Below are positions 17,429-25,525 of a DNA stretch of 64,000 nucleotides, in pieces. A model generated the notes under the pieces. That model was not told the DNA's origin, ran no database searches, and worked only from the letters and a program-made list of their open reading frames with translations. Source of the stretch: Pseudooceanicola marinus (GTDB taxonomy: Bacteria > Pseudomonadota > Alphaproteobacteria > Rhodobacterales > Rhodobacteraceae); the NCBI RefSeq assembly GCF_002786295.1, contig NZ_PGTC01000015.1, positions 64,501 through 128,500 on the forward strand, written 5' to 3'. The translations under genes and the position numbers were made by a program. The stretch's first letter is position 1; each line of letters opens with the position of its first letter.

Positions 17429-18454
17429 TCAGCGCTTCAGGATTCGGTCGGTCAGGTTCTGGCGGTTGGCCATCAGGGCATCGATCTGCGGCGACAGCGC
17501 GGGATGGCGCAGGCGCAGGGTCTCGATCTCGTCCAGGCGGTTGGCGGCGATCAGCGACAGCAGGTCGCCGCGCACTTTGCCCGCCTCGTCGCGGGGCAGT
17601 TGCACCACGGGCTGCACCTTTTCCGACAGGCTTTCCGGCAGCACGGCGCGCAGCGCCTCCTGGCTCATCGCGGTTTCCACGAAGGTATAGAGGCCGGTGC
17701 CGCGTCCGGGCAGGGCATAGGTGGCGACGTGATGGGCCGTCACCGGCTGGTCCTTCAGGGCGGCGGCGATCTTCGGTCCGTTGCGCTCGATCCGGTCCTC
17801 GGTGCCCTCGCCGTCGGACCAGTCAAAGAGGTCGCGGGTGATCCAGTTGTAGAGCCGCTTGCCGGTCTTCATCCAGATCCGGGTGGGCAGCGCCTTGCGC
17901 GCCAGCATGGCCCGTTCGGCGGGGGTCAGCAGGTGGTGGGCATAGGCGCGCTTCTGCTTCAGCAGGTGGCGCAGGTCCTCGCGCGCCATGGTGCGGAACA
18001 GCGGGCCGCGAAAGCGGTGCACCGAGGCCAGTTGAAAGTCGATCACCGCCGCGCCGCCATCGGGGCGCATCAGCCAGTTCTGTGGCTTGGCGATGTCGTT
18101 ATGGGTGACGCCCCGGCGGCGCATCTCGCGCAAGAGCCGCTTGGCATCGCGGTAGAAGGCCGCGTCGGCAGGTTTCGCCAGTTGCAGCGGCGTGCCTTCG
18201 GACCAGCCGCGCAGGATGCCCTCGCGGTCATAGCGGATCAGCTCGGGGCAGCCTTCGATCCCCTGCACGGCGCGCAGCCCGCGCACCTCGCGTCGGGCCA
18301 GCAGCCGGGCCATGGGGCGCGACCACAGGGGCAGCTCGTCCAGCTTGCGCAGGGCGACGCGGCGATCCGGCGCGCCGGCCAGGTGCCCCGATATGGTTTC
18401 CGAGAAGGGATCGCGCTTCAGCACGGTGACGGGGATGAAGACGGGGTCGGTCAC
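17429..18454 (-). CDS. kinase-like protein fused to an ANL C-terminal-like region
   Basis: A 341-residue protein. Residues 1-165 resemble small RIO/WaaP-like kinases: K37 in VALRKLDEL, a catalytic loop at 118-126 (HNDIAKPQN), and DFQ at 139-141 in place of DFG. Residues 220-305 do not look like a kinase. They follow the pattern of the C-terminal subdomain of ANL (acyl-CoA synthetase) enzymes, ending with LPRDEAGKVRGDLL, where K293 sits like the catalytic lysine of the A10 motif. The complete adenylation core is absent. A short helical tail follows. The substrate is unknown; neighbours give no clue. The kinase call is fairly safe; the second domain is my reading. Confidence 0.7.
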   Translation of the reverse strand: MTDPVFIPVTVLKRDPFSETISGHLAGAPDRRVALRKLDELPLWSRPMARLLARREVRGLRAVQGIEGCPELIRYDREGILRGWSEGTPLQLAKPADAAFYRDAKRLLREMRRRGVTHNDIAKPQNWLMRPDGGAAVIDFQLASVHRFRGPLFRTMAREDLRHLLKQKRAYAHHLLTPAERAMLARKALPTRIWMKTGKRLYNWITRDLFDWSDGEGTEDRIERNGPKIAAALKDQPVTAHHVATYALPGRGTGLYTFVETAMSQEALRAVLPESLSEKVQPVVQLPRDEAGKVRGDLLSLIAANRLDEIETLRLRHPALSPQIDALMANRQNLTDRILKR

Positions 18455-18604
18455 GGGACGGGTCTCTCGGGGTTGGGGCGGCGCTGCCGGGTCCTGAGGC
18501 GTTGCCGCATCTAGCAGGGCGCCGGGCCGGGGGGCAAGCGCGGGGCGCCTTTCCCGGCCCGTCCCGGCGGGCTAGGGAAGGGGCAGCAAAGACAGGAGGG
18601 CCCC

Positions 18605-19000
18605 ATGGCCAAGATGATCCATTCCATGATCCGGGTGCTGGAGGAGGCGCGGTCCGTCGCTTTCTACGAAACGGCTTTCGGGCTGAGCGTGGTGCAGAAG
18701 CTCGATTTCGAGAGCTTCGCCCTGATCTACATGTCCAACGCTGAAACCGGGTTCGAACTGGAACTGACGCTGAACAAGGACCGCACGGAGCCCTATGAGC
18801 TGGGCGACGGCTACGGCCACCTGGCGGTTTCCGTGGAGGATGTCGAGACCGAGCACGCCCGGCTGACCGAGGCGGGCCTGGCCCCGCGCAAGATCGTCGA
18901 GTTCGCCCCCGCCGGACAGTTCATCGCCAAGTTTTTCTTCATCGCCGATCCAGATGGCTATGAGATCGAGGTGATCGAGCGCGGCGGGCGGTTCCTCTGA
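18605..19000 (+). CDS. VOC family protein, glyoxalase I-like
   Basis: A 131-residue vicinal-oxygen-chelate protein with two beta-alpha-beta-beta-beta modules. Metal-ligand positions are visible as H6 (MIHSMIRV), E53 (ETGFELELTL), H78 (DGYGHLAVSVEDV) and a C-terminal glutamate in DPDGYEIEVIERG, the four ligands of glyoxalase I. The protein therefore probably isomerises methylglyoxal-glutathione hemithioacetal to lactoylglutathione. The match is close to GloA but a little divergent in the N-terminal half, so I leave the symbol blank. AGGAGGGCC just before ATG 18605 is a strong ribosome site. Confidence 0.82.
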   Translation: MAKMIHSMIRVLEEARSVAFYETAFGLSVVQKLDFESFALIYMSNAETGFELELTLNKDRTEPYELGDGYGHLAVSVEDVETEHARLTEAGLAPRKIVEFAPAGQFIAKFFFIADPDGYEIEVIERGGRFL

Positions 19001-19013
19001 GAGGACCGGCCCT

Positions 19014-19060
19014 TGGCCGGCGGCCTCCGGCGGGAGTATTTGGGACAAGGTGAAGACAGG
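19014..19060 (+). repeat. intergenic repeat, copy E1 (short type)
   Basis: Short form: GGCCGGCGGCCTCCGGCGGG, then AGTATTTGGGACAAGG and TGAAGACAGG. The CCTCCGGCGGGAGTATTT segment recurs at 37833-37850 and, inverted, at 33045-33063. The TGAAGACAGGGGC tail is shared with the copy after ftsK. Confidence 0.75.
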
Positions 19061-19159
19061 GGCGATGCGAGCTGCCCCGGCGTGGCCGACTTTGGCCAGG
19101 GGCGGGTCCCGCAGGATGTCGAAGGAGGCCATGCTGGCCGGACCGGGCGCTGCCTCCCC

Positions 19160-19226
19160 TGCTTCACGTCGTCGAAAATACCTCCGGGGGAGTCGCCCGC
19201 AGGGCGGCGGGGGCAGCGCCCCCTGC
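19160..19226 (-). repeat. intergenic repeat, copy E2 (full type, reverse)
   Basis: Read on the minus strand: hairpin GGGGGCGCTGCCCCC, a GCCGCCCTGCGGGCGAC stem-loop, the core TCCCCCGGAGGTATTTTCG, and the tail ACGACGTGAAG. It faces the short copy at 19014, giving the head-to-head arrangement also seen at 32942-33085 and 37817-37957. Confidence 0.78.
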
Positions 19227-19266
19227 CTGTCGCGGATCCGTCCTGGCGGGACGTGGCCGGAATGAC

Positions 19267-19294
19267 AAAAGGGGAGGCCCTGGACCTCCCCTTT
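19267..19294 (-). terminator. terminator of the aldehyde dehydrogenase gene
   Basis: A perfect 10-bp stem (AAAGGGGAGG at 19268-19277 with its complement at 19285-19294) and a 7-base loop. On the minus strand it is followed by TTTTGTC. Confidence 0.85.
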
Positions 19295-19319
19295 CTCGTG
19301 ATCGGACCTCTTGCCGCGA

Positions 19320-20765
19320 TCAGGTGGTCTTGGCGTCCCAGCCGGAGACGGCCTTGACCTCCAGGAAATCTTCCAGGCCCCAGACGCCGCCCTCGCGACC
19401 GTTGCCCGAGGCCTTCATGCCGCCAAACGGCGCGCCGGCGCCGCGCGGCTGGCCGTTCATCTCCACCATGCCGGAGCGCAGGGACAGGGCCATGCGGTTT
19501 GCACGCTCCCCATCCGTGGTCTGGACGTAGTTGGTCAGACCGTAGGGCGTGTCGTTGGCGATGGCAATGGCCTCTTCTTCCGTGTCGAAGGGCATGATCG
19601 TCAGGACGGGGCCGAAGATCTCCTCGCGGGCGATGGTCATGTCGTTGTTGGCATCGGCAAAGACCGTGGGCCGCACGAAGAAGCCGCGGTTGAAGCCCTC
19701 GGGCCGGCCGGGGCCGCCGGCGACCAGGCGGGCGCCTTCGTCGATGCCTTTCTGGATCAGGCCCTGGATCTTCTCGAACTGGCTGGCGTTCACCACCGGA
19801 CCGATGTGGCGGCCTTCCTGCGAGGCGGGGCCGACGGTGATCTGCTCGGCCACGGCGGCGGCCTCTTCCACGGCGGCGTCGTAGCGGTCGCGTTGCACCA
19901 GCATGCGCGAGGGAGCGTTACAGCTTTGGCCGGAGTTGTTCATCATGTGCAGCACGCCGCGCTTCACCGCCTTGTCGTCGGCGTCGGAGAAGATCACGTT
20001 GGCGCCCTTGCCGCCCAGCTCCAGATGCACCTTCTTCAGGGTCTTGGCGGCATTTTGCGAGATAGCGATGCCCGCGCGGGTCGATCCGGTGAAGGACACC
20101 ATGTCGACGTCGGGGTGCCCCGACAGGGCCGAACCGACACCGGCGCCATCGCCGTTCACCAGGTTGAAGACGCCCTTGGGCACGCCGGCCTCGTCCATCA
20201 TCTCGGCAAACAGCAGCGCGTTCAGCGGGCTTTCCTCCGAGGGTTTCAGCACCATGGTGCAGCCCGCGATCAGCGCCGCGATCACCTTCAGCGTGACCTG
20301 GTTCATCGGCCAGTTCCACGGCGTGATCAGGGCGCAGACGCCGACGGCCTCGTAGACGATGCGGTCATTGGGGGCATGATCGCCCAGCGGGCGCACGAAT
20401 TCGAAGGTCTTGGCGGCGCGCAGGAAATTCTTGGTGTGGGAGAAACCGGCCCCCCACTGGGCGCTGCGCGACAGGTCGATGGGGGCGCCCATCTCGGTGG
20501 AGATCGCTTGGGCCATCTCTTCCTTGCGACGCTCATAGATCTCCAGGAACGTCTCGACGATGGCGATGCGGTCCGCCGGCGGCGTAGCCATCCAGGCGGG
20601 GGAGGCGGCCTTGGCGGCGGCCACGGCGCGGTCCGCATCGGCCTCGGAGCCCAGCGAGATCACCGCGCAGGGATCCTCGGTCGAGGGGTCGATCACCTGG
20701 TGGTCGCGGGGCTCAAGCGGGGCGACCCACTGGCCGTCGATGTAGAAGTCGCGTTTCTCGATCAT
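19320..20765 (-). CDS. NAD(P)-dependent aldehyde dehydrogenase
   Basis: A 481-residue ALDH-superfamily enzyme. The catalytic nucleophile is C282 in NNSGQSCNAPSRML, the general base is E249 in HLELGGKGAN, and the NAD contacts include TPWNWPMNQ (149-157) and FTGSTRAGIAI (225-235). It oxidises an aldehyde to a carboxylate; the physiological substrate cannot be determined. The motif set fits the broad-specificity ALDH/betaine-aldehyde-like group rather than succinate-semialdehyde or methylmalonate types. It is divergent from the peroxiredoxin gene across a 259-bp promoter region. Confidence 0.9.
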   Translation of the reverse strand: MIEKRDFYIDGQWVAPLEPRDHQVIDPSTEDPCAVISLGSEADADRAVAAAKAASPAWMATPPADRIAIVETFLEIYERRKEEMAQAISTEMGAPIDLSRSAQWGAGFSHTKNFLRAAKTFEFVRPLGDHAPNDRIVYEAVGVCALITPWNWPMNQVTLKVIAALIAGCTMVLKPSEESPLNALLFAEMMDEAGVPKGVFNLVNGDGAGVGSALSGHPDVDMVSFTGSTRAGIAISQNAAKTLKKVHLELGGKGANVIFSDADDKAVKRGVLHMMNNSGQSCNAPSRMLVQRDRYDAAVEEAAAVAEQITVGPASQEGRHIGPVVNASQFEKIQGLIQKGIDEGARLVAGGPGRPEGFNRGFFVRPTVFADANNDMTIAREEIFGPVLTIMPFDTEEEAIAIANDTPYGLTNYVQTTDGERANRMALSLRSGMVEMNGQPRGAGAPFGGMKASGNGREGGVWGLEDFLEVKAVSGWDAKTT

Positions 20766-21024
20766 GAGGCTGTCCTTCGGTCGTCTTGAATTTCGCTATG
20801 CGGGACGTGATTTTGCAGTCGTCCAGATCACTGTGGCACTCTGCGCAGGGCTGGGCAAGATCCCTCCGCCGCGATCCGCTGCGCCAGCGTCGTGGAATGC
20901 GCCAGCCGCCGCCGTCCTGGCGGGCGTATTGACGCGGGCAGCGGCGCAGCCCCGCCAACGGGGGTGCAAAACATCCTGACGCCCCCTAGATATGTCTGAA
21001 GACACATCCTGACAGGAGGACACC

Positions 21025-21681
21025 ATGTCTCTGCGCATCAACGATACCGTTCCCGATTTCAAGGCCGAGACCGACCAGGGCACCATCGAGTCGTTCCACG
21101 ACTGGATCGGCGACAGCTGGGCGATTCTCTTCTCCCACCCGAAGGATTTCACCCCGGTCTGCACCACCGAGTTCGGCGCCGTGGCGCAACTGGCCGATGA
21201 ATGGGCCAAGCGCAACACCAAGGTGATCGGCATCTCGGTCGACGGTGTGGAAGAGCACAAGAAGTGGAAGGGCGACATCGAGAGCTTCGCCGGCACGTCC
21301 GCGGGCTTCCCGATCATCGACGGCACCGACCTGGAAATCGCCAAGATGTGGGACATGCTGCCGGCTGACGCCTACCTGCCCGATGGCCGCACCCCGGCCG
21401 ACAGCGCCACCGTGCGGTCTGTCTTCATCATCAGCCCGGACAAGAAGCTGCAGCTGTCGATGACCTACCCGATGTCCGTGGGCCGCAATTTCGCCGAGGT
21501 GCTGCGCGCCCTCGACGGCCTGCAGAAGACCTTCGGCGCGCCGCTGGCCACCCCGGCCAACTGGGAAACCGGCCAGGACGTGATCGTCGCCCTGTCACTG
21601 GACGATGCCGCCGCCGCCGAGAAGTTCGGCGATCTGGACATCAAGCTGCCCTACCTGCGTTTCGCCAAGGATCCGGCATAA
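21025..21681 (+). CDS. 1-Cys peroxiredoxin (Prx6 type)
   Basis: A 218-residue peroxiredoxin of the Prx6/AhpC-TSA class. The peroxidatic cysteine is C46 in HPKDFTPVCTTEFG. No other cysteine exists in the protein, so it must be recycled by an external thiol. The C-terminal part carries the Prx6 dimer features RSVFIISPDKKLQLSMTYPM and VGRNFAEVLRALDGLQ. It reduces hydrogen peroxide and organic hydroperoxides in the cytoplasm. The strong ribosome site (GACAGGAGGACACC) suggests high expression. A terminator follows. Confidence 0.92.
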   Translation: MSLRINDTVPDFKAETDQGTIESFHDWIGDSWAILFSHPKDFTPVCTTEFGAVAQLADEWAKRNTKVIGISVDGVEEHKKWKGDIESFAGTSAGFPIIDGTDLEIAKMWDMLPADAYLPDGRTPADSATVRSVFIISPDKKLQLSMTYPMSVGRNFAEVLRALDGLQKTFGAPLATPANWETGQDVIVALSLDDAAAAEKFGDLDIKLPYLRFAKDPA

Positions 21682-21713
21682 GTCGTCGGGGCCAGGCAAG
21701 GCCGGAAGATCGG

Positions 21714-21742
21714 AAAGGGGCGTCCTGCGGGGCGCCCCTTTT
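21714..21742 (+). terminator. terminator after the peroxiredoxin gene
   Basis: AAAGGGGCG (21714-21722) pairs with CGCCCCTTT (21733-21741) around a 10-base loop, followed by further T. Confidence 0.85.
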
Positions 21743-21857
21743 GCGTGATCGGGGCGAAAACCGGGCAGAGGGCCCCGACCGACTGCCCCGGGGCGCGGCA
21801 GAGATTGTGGCGCCGCGCCGGTCGACCTAGGATCAACGCGCGGCAAAGAGGACTGTC

Positions 21858-22376
21858 ATGCGCGGATCGGCGAAGGGTATTGTGGCGCTCGTGGGGGTTG
21901 CGGGGATCGGGCTGGTCGCCGGGCTGGGTTTGACCCTGCTGGCCGACCGCGAGGACCCGCCGCTGCTGGCCTGGAACGATGCGGAGACGGTGGCCCGGGG
22001 GCATCGGCTCTACGACGATCAATGCGCCGCCTGCCACGGCGGTCTGGGGCCGGACCCGGCGCCGCCGTCGGTGAGCAACCCCGACCTGGTGGCGCCGCCC
22101 CATGATGAGACCGGCCACAGCTGGCAGCACCCCGACTACGCCCTGTTCGAACTGACCCGTAGCGGCGAGGTGGCCGAGCTGTGCCTGACCGGCGCCGAGG
22201 AGGGCGGCATGCCGCAGTTCGGCGACACGCTGGACGATCGTCAGATCCTCGACGTGCTGGCCTACATCAAATCCACCTGGCCCGAGGCCACGCGCGAGCA
22301 TCAGGACGGCGTGAACGCGATGTACGCGGCCCAGAACGATGCCGTGCGACGCCTGGTGAGCGACGCCGGGCACTGA
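21858..22376 (+). CDS. membrane-anchored monoheme cytochrome c
   Basis: A 172-residue protein with an N-terminal transmembrane or signal-anchor helix (residues 7-29) and one heme-binding CAACH motif (C56, C59, H60). M118 in EEGGMPQFG is the probable sixth heme ligand. This is a small class I cytochrome c facing the periplasm. No oxidase or dehydrogenase is adjacent, so its electron partner is unknown. It could act with a c-type-dependent oxidase encoded elsewhere. Confidence 0.87.
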   Translation: MRGSAKGIVALVGVAGIGLVAGLGLTLLADREDPPLLAWNDAETVARGHRLYDDQCAACHGGLGPDPAPPSVSNPDLVAPPHDETGHSWQHPDYALFELTRSGEVAELCLTGAEEGGMPQFGDTLDDRQILDVLAYIKSTWPEATREHQDGVNAMYAAQNDAVRRLVSDAGH

Positions 22377-22442
22377 GCCGGCCCGCCGGGCCCGCGGGCC
22401 GCTGCCCCTTTTCATTTCGCCGCAGCGCGCTAAGACGGACAT

Positions 22443-23567
22443 ATGCGTTTTCTGAAGCTCGACACCGGCGTCATCGACACCTTTGATCAGGCCCTTGCGG
22501 GGGCGGTGGAGGTGGTCGCGACCTCTCCCGGCAAGCCGTTGGCGCGCCTGGCGCGGCACCGCGGCTGGTCCCGCGCCCTGGGCGTACAGGCCCGCGCGCT
22601 GGTGGCCCCTGGCGCCGAGGCGCGGCAGCTGATCGCGGGCAATATGGCCCGCAAACGCATCCGCCTGCCCGAAATCTTCGGCAATCCCTTCGTCGCGGGC
22701 CTCTATTCCTACGTCAAACGGGTCCAGGCGGCGGTCCTGAAGGAGGCGCTTCTGGCCGAACTGGCCGCCAGCGATCCGGAGGTGGTGATCGTCTACAACG
22801 GTTCCTCCTATCCCGAAACGGTGCTGGAGGCTGCCAGCCGGGGCCGGCCGCGCGTCTTCATCGAGGCGGGGTTCTTCCCCAAGACCCTGCAGATCGACCC
22901 AAAAGGGCTGAACGGCGCCAACTCCGTGCCCCGCGACCCGGCTTTCTACCTGGAGACGGAGGAGGATTTCGCCGCCCCCGGCCTGCCGGAGTTCGTCAAC
23001 AACCGCCCCTCGAAGAGCAAGTACGACCCGGTGGAGCTGACGCCGGGCTATGTCTTCGTGCCCTTCCAGGTGCCCTCGGACATGCAGGTGACGCAGCATT
23101 CGCCCTGGATCCGCGACATGGAACAGTTCCTGGAACAGGTCTGCGCCGCCGCCGACCGGAACCCGGACGACACCTTCGTCATCAAGGAACATCCCAGCTT
23201 CAAACGGTCGGTCATCGGCTGGCGCGAGCATCCGCGGGTGATCTTCGCCAACGGCAATGTCACCTCCGATCTGATCCGCGATGCGCGCGCTGTCATCACC
23301 CTGAATTCCACCGTTGGGATCGAAGGGCTTCTGCTGGGCAAGCCGGTGACTACGCTGGGCCATGCCTGCTACAACATCGACGGTCTGGTGCAGCATGCGC
23401 CCGACGCGGCGGCGCTGGACGCGGCGCTGGCGGCGCGCGACTGGGCGCCCGATGATCGCCTGCGGCGGCAGGTCCTGGGCTACCTGTGGAACCGCTACCT
23501 GGTACACGGCAGCTATGCCGAGCTGCCCAGTGACCTGGCCGAGACCCTGAAGGCGCGCGCGGAATGA
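22443..23567 (+). CDS. capsule polysaccharide biosynthesis-like protein (KpsS/KpsC-type)
   Basis: A 374-residue protein. The C-terminal half carries the capsule-synthesis pattern FVIKEHPSFKRSV, then NGNVTSDLIRDARAVITLNS and TVGIEGLLLGKPVTTLGHAC, which fits the Capsule_synth family that includes the Kdo transferases KpsS and KpsC. The likely role is adding a sugar to a surface-glycan acceptor in the cytoplasm. No export genes (kpsM/T/E/D) are seen nearby. It overlaps the following GT8 gene by four bases (ATGA), so both are translated together. Confidence 0.82.
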   Translation: MRFLKLDTGVIDTFDQALAGAVEVVATSPGKPLARLARHRGWSRALGVQARALVAPGAEARQLIAGNMARKRIRLPEIFGNPFVAGLYSYVKRVQAAVLKEALLAELAASDPEVVIVYNGSSYPETVLEAASRGRPRVFIEAGFFPKTLQIDPKGLNGANSVPRDPAFYLETEEDFAAPGLPEFVNNRPSKSKYDPVELTPGYVFVPFQVPSDMQVTQHSPWIRDMEQFLEQVCAAADRNPDDTFVIKEHPSFKRSVIGWREHPRVIFANGNVTSDLIRDARAVITLNSTVGIEGLLLGKPVTTLGHACYNIDGLVQHAPDAAALDAALAARDWAPDDRLRRQVLGYLWNRYLVHGSYAELPSDLAETLKARAE

Positions 23568-24451
23568 GCGGCGACGCGACGGGACAGGGGCCCATCCGCA
23601 TCGCCGTGGCGACGGATGCCAACATGGTCGATGCAGCGCTGGTCGTCATCGGCTCCGCGCTGGAACATGCCTCGCGGGCGCTGGAGGTGCATTTCCTGGG
23701 CTATCAGCTGACCGCGGCGCAGCGCGACCGCGTCGCGGCGCAGTGCGAGGCCAGCGGCGCCCGGCTGGTCTATCATGAGATCACGCCGGATCTCTTCGAC
23801 GGGGCCGAACAGCGCGACAGCAACATCTCTCTGGTGACCCTGGCGCGGATGCACCTGCCGCGCTGGGTCGAGGGGCGGATCATTTACCTGGATTGCGACA
23901 TGCTGGTCCTGGGCGACCTGGCAGACGTGCAGGATGCCGACCTGGCTGGCCAGCCCCTGGGCGCGGTGCGGGATTTCTACGTGCTGGACCAGATGCGTGC
24001 CGGCAAGGAACGGCCCGAGAAGCTGGCCCACCACGCCGCGTTGCTGGGTCGCGCCGATGTGGCGGGCTATTTCAACGCGGGCCTGCTGCTGCTGGATTGC
24101 GACGCGATCCGCGCCGATGCGGATCTCTGCGCCCGCATGGGCGACGCGAGCGAGGCCAGCCGGTACAAGTTCATGGACCAGGATTTCCTGAACCTGCTGT
24201 TCGACGGGCGCACCGCCTTCCTGCCGCAGGCCTGGAACAGCATCTGGGGCCGCGACGCGGCACGGGCAAAGACGCTGGCCGGGCTGCCCTGGCTGCCCGA
24301 GGCGGAAAAGACCCCGGCGGCGTCGCAGCTGATCCACTACACCGGCCCGAAGAAGCCCTGGAAAAAACAGCCCCTGGCGAAGGCGCTGCTGCGCGGCCGC
24401 CTGCAGGCCCTGCTGGCCTGGCGCCGCGCGGCGGCCCGGATCCTGGGCTGA
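23564..24451 (+). CDS. glycosyltransferase family 8 protein
   Basis: A 295-residue GT8 enzyme of the LgtC/galactosyltransferase type. Metal-binding DxD is in IIYLDCDMLVLGDL (D107 and D109), the acceptor-side motif is YFNAGLLLLDCDAI, and the C-terminal HYTGPKKPWKK is the typical HxxGxxKPW signature. It uses a UDP-sugar and retains the anomeric configuration. It is translationally coupled to the capsule-type gene, indicating joint work on one glycan. Confidence 0.9.
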   Translation: MSGDATGQGPIRIAVATDANMVDAALVVIGSALEHASRALEVHFLGYQLTAAQRDRVAAQCEASGARLVYHEITPDLFDGAEQRDSNISLVTLARMHLPRWVEGRIIYLDCDMLVLGDLADVQDADLAGQPLGAVRDFYVLDQMRAGKERPEKLAHHAALLGRADVAGYFNAGLLLLDCDAIRADADLCARMGDASEASRYKFMDQDFLNLLFDGRTAFLPQAWNSIWGRDAARAKTLAGLPWLPEAEKTPAASQLIHYTGPKKPWKKQPLAKALLRGRLQALLAWRRAAARILG

Positions 24452-24454
24452 GCG

Positions 24455-25420
24455 TCAGGAACCGGTGGTTTCGCTGTAGTGGGTGGACTTTCGGCCCCGC
24501 AACACTGCGACACGCCCGGCGATCCACCCGGTCGACCGCGCCAGATCCAGTAGCCCGACGTTCGGGCGCAACGGCAGCGTCACCAGGTGCAGAAGCGCCT
24601 GCACCGATTTCAGCAGCAGTGCGGGATAGACCTTCCAGCGGGGCTCGCTCTTTTGTTCAAGCCGGATCCGATAGGCGGTGTTGGACATGTCTCGCGCGCG
24701 GCGGAATTGGTAGCGGAAGCTCATCCTGTCCGGCTCGACCCACTCAAACACCCTTGCCTCTTTGACCCAGCCAGTCGGTAGGCCAGCCTGGTAAGCCTCT
24801 CGATAGAGCTTCAGGTCCTCACCGCCATTCCGCAGGGTGTTGTCAAAGCGCAAGCCATGCTCTGTGAACAGCCGCATGTCGGCGAACCAGTTGTTGGTCG
24901 AGATGGTGACGTTACGCGTGTCATGAATGTCGGCATGGGCGGCGGCCCGGCGGGCGCGCTTGTCGAAACGATGTGCCATGTTGCGATGCATGAGCCGTGT
25001 CCATGCTCCCGCATCGTCGGGCGCCGGAGCAAGCAGTTGCGGCCCTCCGAGCAGCAGGGCGCCAGTCTCGCGGTAGGTTCGGGTCAGCGTGGTCAGCCAG
25101 TCCGGTGCGACGGTCTGGTCATCGTCGACGAACGCCAGAATATCGCTGTTCTGTGACAAGGCCCAGTCCACAGCGCGGTTCCGTGCAATGGGAATGCCCT
25201 GCTCCGGCTCTAAAAGGTACTGGAATTCGAGGCCGTTCCGCGAGGCCTTGCCCGCGTCCTCGACGAGTCTGCGGGCGTGTTCCTCTGTGTCGTTCTCGAC
25301 GATCAGCCCGATGACCTTGGCATCGCGCGGCAGTTCCATTTCGCCTAGCGACCTGAGCAGTTGCGCGAGCATCCTTGGTCGGTGGCGGGTAAGGGCAGCA
25401 ACGATGATCGTCAGCGACAT
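24455..25420 (-). CDS. glycosyltransferase family 2 protein
   Basis: A 321-residue GT-A enzyme: MSLTIIVAALTRHRPRMLAQ at the N-terminus, the DxD-like DILAFVDDDQTVAPDWL near residue 95-110, and GGEDLKLYREAYQAGLPTGW (GGED as acceptor-binding or catalytic acidic residues). An inverting sugar transfer to a polysaccharide or glycan is expected; acceptor and donor are unknown. Start ATG 25420 has AGAGGAAG at the right distance; the longer in-frame ATG at 25504 is unlikely. It converges on the GT8 gene with a gap of only three bases. Base composition is slightly lower in GC than its neighbours. Confidence 0.87.
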   Translation of the reverse strand: MSLTIIVAALTRHRPRMLAQLLRSLGEMELPRDAKVIGLIVENDTEEHARRLVEDAGKASRNGLEFQYLLEPEQGIPIARNRAVDWALSQNSDILAFVDDDQTVAPDWLTTLTRTYRETGALLLGGPQLLAPAPDDAGAWTRLMHRNMAHRFDKRARRAAAHADIHDTRNVTISTNNWFADMRLFTEHGLRFDNTLRNGGEDLKLYREAYQAGLPTGWVKEARVFEWVEPDRMSFRYQFRRARDMSNTAYRIRLEQKSEPRWKVYPALLLKSVQALLHLVTLPLRPNVGLLDLARSTGWIAGRVAVLRGRKSTHYSETTGS

Positions 25421-25525
25421 GGCCAGCGTCTTCCTCTTGAACCTGCCCGGCGTCGGGCGAAAAAGGGCCACCGGGGGGACTGCCCCCCGATGGCCCGCTG
25501 TCATTTCGCAAAAGGAGAGGCCCGA

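Larger units (their letters stand above)
19001..19319. other. 319-base intergenic stretch with two facing repeats and a terminator
   Basis: No gene is seen. It contains a repeat at 19014-19060 (+), an oppositely oriented copy at 19160-19226, and the aldehyde dehydrogenase terminator at 19267-19294. The bases between the repeats show no open frame with a ribosome site. Confidence 0.6.
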
